Source: Kitasatospora fiedleri (GTDB taxonomy: Bacteria > Actinomycetota > Actinomycetes > Streptomycetales > Streptomycetaceae). From it: 64,000 bases of DNA. This document shows positions 46,800-55,071 of the stretch, one piece after another (the stretch's first letter is position 1; every line of letters begins with the position of its first letter). The stretch spans positions 310,001-374,000 of the forward strand of contig NZ_OX419519.1 of the NCBI RefSeq assembly GCF_948472415.1. Direction: 5' to 3'. A program made the position numbers and the translations under genes. The notes beneath the pieces were generated by a model. That model was not told the origin of the DNA, made no database searches, and saw only the letters and a program-made list of their open reading frames with translations.

Positions 46800-46825
46800 G
46801 GAGCCGAATTTACCAAAGCGCCTTG

Positions 46826-46850
46826 ATGTACATAAGGCCGCGATGTACAT
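46826..46850. promoter_or_regulatory. Twin ATGTACAT palindromes upstream of phd
   Basis: ATGTACAT occurs at 46826-46833 and 46843-46850, 17 bp apart, each preceded by G, in an AT-rich pocket between the divergent Phd gene and the next rightward gene. Phd-family antitoxins repress their own promoters at such paired palindromes. Confidence 0.55.
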
Positions 46851-46883
46851 TTTGAGAGTCGAGAACACCACCAAGGAGTCCTG

Positions 46884-47261
46884 ATGCCGAACCTGACCGC
46901 CGACGAGTGCAGCAACTGCAACGGCTACGACAGCTCCACCTGCCCGGCCTGCCTCGGCACCGGCGAGCAGCCACCGCCAAGGACGCCACCCCCTGCGGCC
47001 TGGCCGGCCCGCACCTCGCGCACCGCGCCTGGACCCCCCGACGTCGGCGTCTGCCCCGGCATCCCCGCCACGACAGCGAGGACGCCGATGACCGACACCC
47101 AGCCCACCGCCGACGAACTGGACGAGCGCGAACGCCGCCTCCGTGCCGACTTCGAGGACGCCCGAACCACCCTCAACCGCGCCCGGGCCAACTTCGACCG
47201 GATCGCCGACGAACTCCGTGACATCCGGCTCCTGCGCCACGAGATGGAGAGCAACCAGTGA
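46884..47261 (+). CDS. Zinc-ribbon ORF running into a coiled-coil protein
   Basis: The first 35 codons encode two CxxC knuckles (CSNCNGYDSSTCPACLGTGE). The region after that has irregular codon use, then from an internal ATG at 47088 a clear helical protein begins (ADELDERERRLRADFEDART, LNRARANFDRIADELRDIRL). I suspect two genes, 46884 to about 47087 and 47088-47261, joined by an indel. Function unknown. Confidence 0.45.
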   Translation: MPNLTADECSNCNGYDSSTCPACLGTGEQPPPRTPPPAAWPARTSRTAPGPPDVGVCPGIPATTARTPMTDTQPTADELDERERRLRADFEDARTTLNRARANFDRIADELRDIRLLRHEMESNQ

Positions 47262-47327
47262 GCAACCAGCCCCAGCGCCCCGACCTCGACACCCTGCTCG
47301 CCGCCATCGACAAGCCCGGCGTGGACC

Positions 47328-47752
47328 ATGAGCCGCCCGAACGCCGAACTCCTCGTCGCACGCATCCGAGAGCTGGAGACCGAACTCGACGGCCGCGACG
47401 AGGAAGCCCGCGAACGCTGGATCCAGAAGCAGCTCGACAGACCGGCATCCGCGCCATGGACTTCCGCAACGGTGCCACATGGACCTTGAGCCCGCCCGCG
47501 AACTCGTCGCCCACTGGGTCGCCGCCGCGCGCACCATGCTCGGCGACGCCCCGAACTACACCCGAGACCAGGCTGGAGTTCGACGTCAAGGTCGCCGAGT
47601 CGCCCGAGATATACACCCTCGTCGTCCAGCGGCACGCCCCCGGCGCGCTCACCCCGCACGAGGCCCGCCAGCGCGCCGAGGCCCGCGTCGCCGAGCTGGA
47701 GCGGGACCTCGCCGGCGCGCCGCTCGCCGACCCAGCCCGTGACGGCCGCTGA
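47328..47752 (+). pseudogene. Hypothetical helical phage protein, frameshifted as assembled
   Basis: SRPNAELLVARIRELETELD, GRDEEARERWIQKQLD, then in other frames TGIRAMDFRNGAT, MDLEPARELVAHWVAAARTM and LEFDVKVAESPEIYTLVVQR with a coiled end ARQRAEARVAELERDLA. An ATG at 47479 (MDLEPAR) may begin a separate gene. A further small start (GTG 47258, SNQPQRPDLDTLLAAIDKPG) precedes it. Confidence 0.4.
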
Positions 47753-47783
47753 CACCCGCGCCACCCGCCCACCAGGAGCCCCA

Positions 47784-48105
47784 GTGCAACCGCCGACTAC
47801 CCGAGGACGCGCACCTCAGCTACGTCCGCCACACCGGCACCGGCACCGTGCACCTCGTAGCCGACCAGCCCGACAGCGACGACGACGGCCCGGCCATGTC
47901 CATCGCGGCCGGCCTCGCCGCCTGGGCCGCCGGTGCCCGACCGGTCATCGTCCGTTGCGGCCGGCCCACCTACCCCGTCATCACCCCGCGGTGGGAGCCC
48001 GTCGGCGAGTTCGCCGACGACGACCTCTGCCGGGCCTGCTACCGCACCCTCCACCCCGACGACCAGCACCGCGCCTTCGACCACCCCCAGCCCACCGCCG
48101 CCTGA
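47784..48105 (+). pseudogene. Hypothetical phage protein with zinc-ribbon end, frameshifted as assembled
   Basis: Begins QPPTT, then after a shift near 47800 EDAHLSYVRHTGTGTVHLVA, PAMSIAAGLAAWAAGARPVI, TYPVITPRWEPVGEFADDDL, CRACYRTLHPDDQH. Cys residues in IVRCG and CRAC may bind zinc. AGGAG precedes the GTG. About 107 aa. Confidence 0.45.
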
Positions 48106-48146
48106 CACCCCGCCACCCGCCCACACCAGACCCGGAGAACACCACC

Positions 48147-48671
48147 ATGACCGACCCGCTCACCGGCCGCACGCCACGCGAGGAGCTGTACCGCGCCGTC
48201 GCCACTGGCGGCACCCTCATCCGGCAGCCCGGCCAGGACCATGGCCAAGCCGCGAACGCCCCTGCTCGACGCCTACCGCGACCAGGTGCTCGCCGAGGCC
48301 GCCGAGATGCTGCGCTCCCGGCACGACGAGTTCTACGACGCTGCCGGTGGTGGCGTCGCGGCCGGGATCACCATCGCCGCGGACCTGCTGGACGCCGCCC
48401 GCACCAGCCAGGGGGCCCCGCCCCGGACGCGCCCGGCTACGTGTGCGACGTCTGCGAGGACGAGATGTGCGGACACTGCTCCGGGTGCGACTGCCCGGCG
48501 TGCACCGAGGTTCGCCAGATCTCGGCGGCGACGGTCTCCGCCGAGCAGCAGGTGCTGGCCGCCGCCCGGGCCCGGGTCGAGCAGCTACCGACCGCGAACG
48601 ACGGCCAGCTGATCTGCGCGACCCGCGAGCAGATCCTCGACGCCATCACCCGCACCGGCCAGGAGAGCTGA
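48147..48671 (+). pseudogene. Cys-rich phage protein, frameshifted as assembled
   Basis: Start MTDPLTGRTPREELYRAVAT, then from 48241 in another frame KPRTPLLDAYRDQVLAEAAE and AAGITIAADLLDAARTSQGA, then back to PDAPGYVCDVCEDEMCGHCS, GCDCPACTEVRQ, ending DAITRTGQES. The cluster of eight Cys and a His in 25 residues suggests two zinc sites. The first 31 codons may be a separate gene. Confidence 0.45.
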
Positions 48672-48672
48672 C

Positions 48673-48924
48673 ATGACGACCAGCCCGCGGCCCTCCGCCC
48701 GCCAGCACCTCGCCTCGCTCCTGGACGACGTCGGCGTCGATCACGCCGTCGCGGACGCCGCGATCACCGCCGTGCTCGCCGAGATGATCAGCCTGTCCGC
48801 GCACACCCTCGAACTCGCCAACCCGGACCGCTCCCCGGAATTCAGCGACGGCGTCGACTGGGCCATCGACACCCTGCGCTCCGCCGCCGCCAAGCTCGCC
48901 GTCCGCACCGGCCAGGAGGACTGA
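48673..48924 (+). CDS. Hypothetical phage protein
   Basis: 83 aa, helical (ARQHLASLLDDVGVDHAVAD; DTLRSAAAKLAVRTGQED). No family. Intact frame, two bases after the previous stop. Confidence 0.55.
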   Translation: MTTSPRPSARQHLASLLDDVGVDHAVADAAITAVLAEMISLSAHTLELANPDRSPEFSDGVDWAIDTLRSAAAKLAVRTGQED

Positions 48925-48927
48925 GCG

Positions 48928-49194
48928 ATGGGATACGCCCACTACGAAATCAGCCGCAACGGCCAGATCATCGAGGCCGGATACGCAGTCGAAGCCGAGT
49001 GCGAGACGGACTCCTGCGTCGCCCGGATCGATCGAGGGCTCGGCCACCTCTGCGGCGAGACGCCGGGCGGGACCGAGCACGGATGCGGCGGCTACTTCTG
49101 CGGCGAGCACCTGTACTCCGCGCTGCCCGGGCAGATCGGCTACCTGTGCGGCCCGTGCTGGGACGCCGTCGCCGAGCTGGCGGCCGCCCGGTGA
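48928..49194 (+). CDS. Zinc-ribbon phage protein
   Basis: 88 aa. GYAHYEISRNGQIIEAGYAV then CETDSC, HLCGETPG, HGCGGYFCGEH and YLCGPCWDAV: four Cys/His pairs, enough for two zinc ions. The YCGxHLY-like arrangement recurs in many Streptomyces phage proteins of unknown role. Confidence 0.6.
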   Translation: MGYAHYEISRNGQIIEAGYAVEAECETDSCVARIDRGLGHLCGETPGGTEHGCGGYFCGEHLYSALPGQIGYLCGPCWDAVAELAAAR

Positions 49195-49391
49195 GCGCGC
49201 CCGGGCAGCAGGCCGCCTGGCCCCCGCCCGTCGGCACCCGGGTTTCCGTCGAGGTCGCCTGCTGTGGCAGGACCACTGAGGTCCGCGTCACCTGGACTGG
49301 CGAGGAGCAGCCCGTCACCGTTCCCGGATGCCCAAACAGCACCCGGCTCCCGCACGAGCCGCGCATCACCTTCACCTGGAGCAAGTCGTGA
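49191..49391 (+). CDS. Small beta-rich phage protein
   Basis: 66 aa (PPPVGTRVSVEVACCGRTTE; VRVTWTGEEQPVTVPGCPNS). No family. GTG overlaps the previous stop by four bases. Confidence 0.5.
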   Translation: MSAPGQQAAWPPPVGTRVSVEVACCGRTTEVRVTWTGEEQPVTVPGCPNSTRLPHEPRITFTWSKS

Positions 49392-49941
49392 CCGAACAGC
49401 CCGCCGCGCCCGTGCAGCCCCCGGCCGACCTCCGCCAACCCATCGAGGCCGCCCTCCGCACCACCCCCATGCCCTGGCGCGGCGCGAGGCCGAGCCGACA
49501 CGGCGGCCCGAACGGCCACCGGTACGACTCGGACTGCGCGCTCTGCCAGGCCGACGCCCCGGCCCTCGCCGACGCCGTGCTGGACGGGGTGGTGGAGCCC
49601 GAGCTGGCCGCCCTCCGCCAGCAACTCGCCGACCGCGACGCCGAGAACGCGCAACTCCGCGCCGACCTGGACGCGACCGACGACGAGCTGACCGCCCAGC
49701 ACGAGCACAACGACGCCACCTGCGAGGCCGTTGTCGAACGCGACCAGCTCCGCCAGCAACTCGCCGACTCCCGCTGGGCCTGGCGGCGCGTCAAGAGCCG
49801 CCTCGTCGCCAGCTCCGACCGCCTCACCCCGCCGTTCACCAACTCCCCCGAAAGCCCCTGGACGCTCATCAAGCGCGAGGTGACCCGACTCGACAACGCC
49901 CTCAAGCCCACGACCACCCGACCACCACCCAGGAGCCCTGA
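49388..49941 (+). pseudogene. Coiled-coil phage protein, frameshifted at its end as assembled
   Basis: RYDSDCALCQADAPALADAV (CxxC), then a long coiled coil (AALRQQLADRDAENAQLRAD; VVERDQLRQQLADSRWAWRR). Near 49915 one base restores PTTTRPTTTQEP and the stop at 49941, which overlaps the next ATG. About 184 aa. Confidence 0.5.
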
Positions 49942-50176
49942 TGTCCGACTACCTCAGCATCCCCGCGATCCGTGCCCGCCACGAAGCCAGCACCCACCCC
50001 GACTGGCGCGCGCCAGCAGCGACATCGGCGTGCTGCTCGCCGAGATCGACCGGCTCAACCAGCAGCTCGCCGCCGTCGCCGAGTTCGCCGCGTCCGTCCT
50101 GCCGTGCGGGGTCTGCTGCGCGCACGCCCAGCAGACGATCCGCACCATCCTCACCCCGCCCACGCCGACCACCTGA
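49941..50176 (+). pseudogene. Small Cys-containing helical protein, frameshifted as assembled
   Basis: SDYLSIPAIRARHEASTHPD, then after one base near 50010 ASSDIGVLLAEIDRLNQQLA, AVAEFAASVLPCGVCCAHAQ, ending LTPPTPTT. Restored length 78 aa. CGVCCAH may bind metal. Confidence 0.5.
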
Positions 50177-50198
50177 CCACCCGCCACCAAGGAGCGAC

Positions 50199-50657
50199 AT
50201 GACCGACCACCCGCACACCGCCTACCACGACGCCGTCACCGAGGCGCTCGGCGACCAGGCCCACGACTCCTGGACCGCCCGCGACGAGGACATCGAATGC
50301 CCCTGGGACGGCGGCCCGGACATCATCACGGTCACCGAGTCCGTGATCGAGCTGTACGCGCCCGACGACGACGAGGGCTACGTCCTGACGTGGCGCCAGT
50401 ACACCGGCTGGACCTACTACCTCGCCGACGACGGCCGCAGCCTGATTACCGAGCCCGACCTGCTGCTCTACGGCGCCGTCCCCACCCCGCCGCCGTGGCC
50501 GCCGCCGTGCGCACCCTCTTGGCGGGCGGCACGCTGCCCGCCACCGGCGACGACACCCCGGCCGCCACCGGACCGCTGCCCAAGGTCATCCAGCGCGCCA
50601 TCGAGGACTTCCCCGGGACCGTCGCGGCCCCAGCTCGCCCACTACGCCCGAACCTGA
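50199..50657 (+). pseudogene. Hypothetical phage protein with two compensating frameshifts
   Basis: First part HDAVTEALGDQAHDSWTARD, EGYVLTWRQYTGWTYYLADD; middle in the next frame AAVAAAVRTLLAGGTLPATG, PLPKVIQRAIEDFPGTVAA; end LAHYART back in frame. AAGGAG precedes the ATG. About 152 aa. Confidence 0.5.
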
Positions 50658-50707
50658 CCACCCGCCGGCCGCCCCACCCCAAGGCGGCCCCGTCCGAAGG
50701 AGACACC

Positions 50708-51131
50708 GTGACCGACCAGCCCGAGACCATCCGCTACACCGCCGACGTCGTCTGCGTCCGCGACAACCACGTCCTGCTCATCGAACGCGGCTGGCCGCCC
50801 TACCAGGGCTCCCTCGCCCTGCCCGGCGGCCACGTCGACCCGGGCAGACCTCCCGGGAAGCCGCCGCCCGCGAACTCGAGGAGGAAACCGGCATCCGCGT
50901 CAACCCGAGCGACCTGGTGTTCGTCGGCCTCTACGACGCGCCCGAGAGGGACCCGCGCGGCCGGTACGTCAGCGCCGCCTACGCCCCGTCCAGGTCCCGC
51001 CCGGCACCGAGGCCGCCGCGGGGGACGATGCGGCCTCCGTGCAGTGGCTGCCGCTGTCCAGCTACCCGCACCTGGCGTTCGACCACCACTGGATCGTCGG
51101 CGACGCCTACCGGACCGTCCTCAACCGCTGA
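50708..51131 (+). pseudogene. NUDIX hydrolase, frameshifted as assembled
   Basis: VVCVRDNHVLLIERGWPPYQ, then GSLALPGGHVDPG and, after one base near 50848, TSREAAARELEEETGI: together the complete Nudix box GX5EX7REUXEEXGU if the first Glu position is read as Gln. A second shift near 50990 gives VQWLPLSSYPHLAFDHHWIV, GDAYRTVLNR. It hydrolyses a nucleoside diphosphate derivative; possibly pool-cleaning for phage replication. Confidence 0.75.
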
Positions 51132-51186
51132 CCCCGCCCCGGCCGCCGCCCCGCGCGGCGGCCCCCACCCACCCGGAGCACACGCC

Positions 51187-51379
51187 ATGCGCCTACGCAT
51201 CCCCTACGCCCCGGCCGCGCCATCAGCATCGGAGGCCACCCTCACCCCGGAGCCGTCCAGGTCCAGCTCGCCAAGCTCGGTCACCCGCCCCGCAGCCAGC
51301 CGCACAGCCTGGTCCGCGTCGCCTCCGCGCCGGCTGGATGGTGCTCCTCGTCCGCTACGACCGGAAGGCCGCCCGGTGA
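51187..51379 (+). pseudogene. Small hypothetical protein, frameshifted as assembled
   Basis: RLRIPYAPAA, then after a shift near 51220 AVQVQLAKLGHPPRSQPHSL, VRVASAPAGWMVLLVRYDRK. 63-64 aa. Preceded by a GGAGCACACGCC leader. Confidence 0.35.
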
Positions 51380-51488
51380 TCGTCTTCCTCGCGGCCTCGC
51401 CACCGGCACCACCCTCGGCGCCACCGCCGCCGTCCTCCTCCTCGCCCTCTGCCGCGCCACCGCCCCGACCGAACAGGACCAGCCGTGA
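51376..51488 (+). pseudogene. Single-pass membrane peptide, frameshifted as assembled
   Basis: VIVFLA then RGLATGTTLGATAAVLLLAL, CRATAPTEQDQP to the stop at 51488. One predicted helix, 37 aa. GTGA overlaps at both ends. Confidence 0.35.
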
Positions 51489-51700
51489 CCCCCGCTGACC
51501 GCGAGCACATCGCAGCCGCCATCGCCTCCGCCGCCCGCACCGTCCCCCTCCAGTTCGGGCCAAACGCCATCGCGCTGGCATGGCACGGCGAGACCGTCGC
51601 CCTGTCCGCCATCGCCGCCGCCGAGGTCGGGCGGGTCGTCCTCGACACGCTCGAAGCGATGGGCGTCATCACCATCACCAGCCCGAAGGACCAGCCGTGA
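51485..51700 (+). CDS. Hypothetical phage protein
   Basis: 71 aa (ADREHIAAAIASAARTVPLQ; LSAIAAAEVGRVVLDTLEAM). No family. Coupled by GTGA on both sides. Confidence 0.55.
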   Translation: MTPADREHIAAAIASAARTVPLQFGPNAIALAWHGETVALSAIAAAEVGRVVLDTLEAMGVITITSPKDQP

Positions 51701-52118
51701 CGCCCGAGCAGACCCTCACCGCCGCCGCCCAGAAACTCCGCGAGCACGCCACCGCAGCCGACGCCCAGCACCCGAACCCTGGCGCGCCCTGCCCCGGTTC
51801 CCCGAGCTCGCCGACGCCGGCAACCGCGCCCACAGCCTCCGCGACGCCAACGAAGGAAGGCTGCTCGGCGGCGGCGCGGCCCGCGGGCCCGGCCCGTTCC
51901 TCCTCGCCCCGACCGCCCGGTACATCGCCCTCATGCACCCCGGCGTCGGCCTCGCCATCGCCGACTGGCTCGACCGGGCCGCTGCCAGCGAGCGGGCCGC
52001 CGTTGCTGCCGTCGCCCGCGTCTACACCACCCCCGCCGAACAGAACGCCTGGCTCGACGACCACCGCGACCACCAGGCCCTCGCCGTCGCCCGCCAGATC
52101 CTCGGAGACCAGCCGTGA
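51697..52118 (+). pseudogene. Hypothetical phage protein, frameshifted as assembled
   Basis: PEQTLTAAAQKLREHATAAD, then ALPRFPELADAGNRAHSLRD, ARGPGPFLLAPTARYIALMH, PGVGLAIADWLDRAAASERA, AVARVYTTPAEQNAWLDDHR. This ADWLDxAA layout recurs in Streptomyces phages and integrative elements. 140 aa when restored. Function unknown. Confidence 0.5.
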
Positions 52119-52312
52119 CCCGCCCCCTCCAGCCCGACGAGACCCGCCTCCTCGACCAGCTCGCCGACGGCCACACCCTCGGCCAGCTCACCAGCCGCTC
52201 CCCGTCGGACGCCGCCGACATCCGTCGCACCGCCGCCCGGGCCCGCCGCGCACTCGGGGCCCGCACCCTCGACCACGCCGTCCAGATCCACCGCACCCAG
52301 GACCAGCCGTGA
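52115..52312 (+). CDS. Short LuxR-like HTH protein
   Basis: 65 aa: LQPDETRLLDQLADGHTLGQ, LTSRSPSDAADIRRTAARAR, RALGARTLDHAVQIHRTQ. The pattern is that of a degenerate GerE domain and resembles the protein at 46145. GTG start, coupled. Confidence 0.6.
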   Translation: MTRPLQPDETRLLDQLADGHTLGQLTSRSPSDAADIRRTAARARRALGARTLDHAVQIHRTQDQP

Positions 52313-52800
52313 CCGCGCCCGCAGACGACCCGCTGGCGGTCCTTGTCGACCGCGCCTGCCGCAGCGCCCTCAGCCCCGACGAAAGCGCCGCACTCCGCGC
52401 CGCCGTCGAAGAGCTGCGGCAGCAGCTCGCCGCACTCCACCAGGGCGAAGAACCGTACAACGACGAGCACGTCGTCCCGACCCCGGGCCAGTGGGTCTGG
52501 CAGTGGAACCGGGCCACGCCGGAGCAGCGCCTCGCCAAGGCCGCACAAGTCCTGGACATGCACGACCGGCTCGACCTCGTACGGCAAGCGCTGCTGTGCT
52601 ACAGCGACCGACCCAACCTAGCCGGCGCCATGCGCGCCGCACTCGACGGCCGCAGCCCCGACGTCCAGGTGAAGCAGGCGTGCGACCACCGTGACCCGAA
52701 CCGGCTCGGTATGCGCCCGCGGGACCTCGCGACGGTCTGCGTCTGCGGCCACGTGCTCTTCCCGCCGGTCCTCGGGCTGCGGTCGGACGGCCAATCGTGA
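52309..52800 (+). CDS. Hypothetical phage protein with C-terminal CxC motif
   Basis: 163 aa. Helical N-terminal half (LSPDESAALRAAVEELRQQL), middle PTPGQWVWQWNRATPEQRLA, and an end with ACDHRDPNRLG and VCVCGHVLF that could bind metal. Intact frame. No family recognised. Confidence 0.55.
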   Translation: MTAPADDPLAVLVDRACRSALSPDESAALRAAVEELRQQLAALHQGEEPYNDEHVVPTPGQWVWQWNRATPEQRLAKAAQVLDMHDRLDLVRQALLCYSDRPNLAGAMRAALDGRSPDVQVKQACDHRDPNRLGMRPRDLATVCVCGHVLFPPVLGLRSDGQS

Positions 52801-52964
52801 CCGGCCCGGACGCCGGCCTGTACGCCGAGCAGGCCCGCGCCGACGCCGAACTCGCCGGCGACGACTGGCCCGACCACGACACCCGCCGCCACCAACTCCG
52901 CCACGGACGGTGGAAGCCCATCGACGACCTCCCCGACATCAACGACTACCAGCCCGCCGCCTGA
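52797..52964 (+). CDS. Small acidic phage protein
   Basis: 55 aa (TGPDAGLYAEQARADAELAG; WKPIDDLPDINDYQPAA). No family. GTG overlaps the upstream stop. Confidence 0.5.
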   Translation: MTGPDAGLYAEQARADAELAGDDWPDHDTRRHQLRHGRWKPIDDLPDINDYQPAA

Positions 52965-53064
52965 CCCCCGACATGCAGCAGGGGCGCCCCCACAGCCTGC
53001 CAGCCAGGGACGCCCCACACGGTGCTCGCCACACTACCCCCAGCACACGCACAGGAGTACGACC

Positions 53065-53802
53065 GTGACCAGCACCCACACCAACCCCGCCACCACCGAC
53101 CTCCAGCACATCGCCGACAACTGGCCGCTCCTGCGCGAGCTGCTCGCCGCCCGCACCCCCGCAACCTGGCCCCCCGCCGGCCGCATGGCCGACCACCAGC
53201 GCGACCTCGACGAAGCCAACGACGCCGACCCGATTGAGCAGCTGAACCAGCTCGCCGCCCTGGAATGGGCCGAGCGCAGCGACATCGCCCCCGGCCAGCG
53301 CCCCGTGCCCCTCCGCGTCGCCGTGTTCGACCTGCTCGCCGACCTCGACGCCGCACTCCTCGCCCTCGCCGACGAGATCGCCTCCGCCATTCAGCGCCCC
53401 GCGTTCAACACCCAGTTCCGCTCCGCCTCTCCGAACGACGACGTGGCCCGCTCCCTCGCCCTCATGGGCCTCAAGGACCAGCAGGATGGCCGCCGTTGGC
53501 GGTTCAACATGGCCGACCGCAACGGCGGCACCGCTGCCGCCTGGCTCGCCGACCGCATGACCACCACAGGCGGCCCGTTCGCGCCGATGTCCATCGAGCA
53601 GTCCGCGCGCATCGACCGTGTCGCCGCGCAGGCCCGGGGCCGCCTCGACCGCGTCCTCGGCGCCGACGGCCCCACCCGCACCCCCCTCGGCCAGACCTGC
53701 GGCTGCGGCGGCCAGCTGGAGATGCTCACCGGGCCCGCCGCGCCCGTCATCCGCTGCACCCGCTGCCCGGAGTACGCCGCGTTCCCCGGCGCCGTCGCCT
53801 GA
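53065..53802 (+). CDS. Hypothetical phage protein with zinc ribbon
   Basis: 245 aa. N-terminal DLQHIADNWPLLRELLAART, a central VAVFDLLADLDAALLALADE, and a C-terminal ribbon TCGCGGQLEM...IRCTRCPEY with two CxC/CxxC pairs. A family frequent in Streptomyces prophages. Intact frame, GTG start. Confidence 0.6.
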   Translation: MTSTHTNPATTDLQHIADNWPLLRELLAARTPATWPPAGRMADHQRDLDEANDADPIEQLNQLAALEWAERSDIAPGQRPVPLRVAVFDLLADLDAALLALADEIASAIQRPAFNTQFRSASPNDDVARSLALMGLKDQQDGRRWRFNMADRNGGTAAAWLADRMTTTGGPFAPMSIEQSARIDRVAAQARGRLDRVLGADGPTRTPLGQTCGCGGQLEMLTGPAAPVIRCTRCPEYAAFPGAVA

Positions 53803-53870
53803 CGGGCCGCATCACCATCCGCCCGGGTGCGCCCTCCCGGGGTGGCCCGCCGTTCCGGGAGGATGCCCCA

Positions 53871-54140
53871 ATGGACACGTCGTACAGGGATGAGGCGGAG
53901 CCCGAGCAGGGCCCGGACTGGTACTGGATGATCACCGGCACGTGGGGGGACAGCGCGACGACACAAACGATCACAAAAAGCGGGCTGTGCCAGTCCTACG
54001 TTGGCGACACCTACCAGGAGATCGCGCAGCGGGCGATAGGCCAGTACCAGTACGAGGTCGGAGCCCCGCGCCGGTTCATCGTGCTGATGCTCCACCTCGC
54101 GCCGAACACCGCAGTCCGGCAGGCGTCGGCCGCCGGCTGA
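53871..54140 (+). CDS. Hypothetical phage protein
   Basis: 89 aa (GPDWYWMITGTWGDSATTQT; GDTYQEIAQRAIGQYQYEVG). No family. GGGAGGATG upstream of the ATG. The following hairpin ends this transcription block. Confidence 0.6.
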   Translation: MDTSYRDEAEPEQGPDWYWMITGTWGDSATTQTITKSGLCQSYVGDTYQEIAQRAIGQYQYEVGAPRRFIVLMLHLAPNTAVRQASAAG

Positions 54141-54154
54141 TTCGGCACACCACA

Positions 54155-54186
54155 ACGGCCCCGCCCGAGCGATCGGGCGGGGCCGT
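54155..54186. terminator. Strong bidirectional hairpin
   Basis: ACGGCCCCGCCCGA (54155-54168) and TCGGGCGGGGCCGT (54173-54186) form a perfect 14-bp stem with loop GCGA between convergent genes. It closes the long rightward early unit and the leftward HTH gene. Confidence 0.85.
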
Positions 54187-54202
54187 GACGCGTGGCGGTG
54201 CG

Positions 54203-54502
54203 TCAGGCAGGAGGCTCGGCGGTCGACTTCTTCGGGCGAGCCGTCCCTGAGCCGGTGTAGCCGCGAAAGACGTCCTGCACTGTACTCAGCTTGATCTCCA
54301 GCCGCGCCGCGATCTCGCGGTACGACAGCCCGCCTTCGTGCAGCTGCTGGATCAGTTGCTTGCGCTCTTCGGCCCAGACCCGGTTTCGCCTGACCTGGTC
54401 AGCCATGATCCGGCTCTTCACCCGGACCCGTTGCTCCAGGTCTTCGATTCGCTCGACTACGTCGAGGGCTTCGGTCACCTGCTGCACCTCCTCGTCGCCC
54501 AC
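54203..54502 (-). CDS. Helix-turn-helix phage regulator
   Basis: 99 aa. VERIEDLEQRVRVKSRIMAD is a coiled N-part; KQLIQQLHEGGLSYREIAAR, LEIKLSTVQDVFRGYTG is a resolvase/Trp-repressor-like HTH. Transcribed against the main unit, so it may control the divergent promoter at 54.54 kb. GTG at 54502. Confidence 0.65.
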   Translation of the reverse strand: MGDEEVQQVTEALDVVERIEDLEQRVRVKSRIMADQVRRNRVWAEERKQLIQQLHEGGLSYREIAARLEIKLSTVQDVFRGYTGSGTARPKKSTAEPPA

Positions 54503-54541
54503 TTCGGCCCCTTCCCTTCGGTGGGCCGCTTGCCATCATCG

Positions 54542-54636
54542 TAGGGGACCCCTACAGTGAGAGCAATGCGGCACCCACAGTGCTTGCAGCAACACAAAGG
54601 CCCCGGCCGGCGCTCGAACGCCACATGGCCGGGGCC
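54542..54636. promoter_or_regulatory. Control region with TAGGGG-A-CCCCTA palindrome and hairpin
   Basis: The 13-nt palindrome TAGGGGACCCCTA (54542-54554) lies 40 bp upstream of the HTH gene start and ahead of the rightward cassette. Further right, GGCCCCGGCC (54599-54608) pairs with GGCCGGGGCC (54627-54636) over an 18-nt loop. The first looks like an operator, the second like an RNA hairpin in the leader of the next genes. Confidence 0.45.
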
Positions 54637-54676
54637 AGTCCCACCCTCAAGCCGCTAAGCCGAGGAGAGCAGGACC

Positions 54677-54811
54677 ATGCAGCAGAGTACCCATACCGCG
54701 ACCAGCAGCAACAGCACGCCGCTGCCCCGCCGCAACCCCGGCGAGACCTTCCGCCAGCCGCCCGCCACCGTCGGCAAACCGCTCTCGGCCCCGCGGCCCA
54801 AGGCCGCGTGA
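54677..54811 (+). CDS. Small basic protein
   Basis: 44 aa: QQSTHTATSSNSTPLPRRNP, GETFRQPPATVGKPLSAPRP. Pro/Ser/Thr-rich, no family. GAGGAGAG precedes the ATG, and the stop overlaps the next ATG (TGATG). Position before spread-like genes is reminiscent of short leader genes in transfer operons. Confidence 0.45.
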   Translation: MQQSTHTATSSNSTPLPRRNPGETFRQPPATVGKPLSAPRPKAA

Positions 54812-54975
54812 TGGACACCATCACCGTGCTGCACCGTGACGCCCCCGGCGCGCCGGCCCGCATCGCTGCCGCCGCCGACGAAGCCCAGGCCAACGGCTAC
54901 CAGAACGTGCAGACCCACTACGAGCCGGCCACCGGCCTCCACACCGTCACGGGCGAGCCCCCCGCCGGCCAGTAG
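54811..54975 (+). CDS. Small hypothetical protein
   Basis: 54 aa (TITVLHRDAPGAPARIAAAA; NGYQNVQTHYEPATGLHTVT). No family. Coupled to the upstream gene. Confidence 0.5.
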   Translation: MDTITVLHRDAPGAPARIAAAADEAQANGYQNVQTHYEPATGLHTVTGEPPAGQ

Positions 54976-55071
54976 GCCGGCCCGCCGCCACGCTGCGCCC
55001 AACGCCGCCCGACCGCCCGGGCCGAGGTGAACACCAGCCCTCGGCCCGGCCCTCTTCCCCGGAGCCACACC

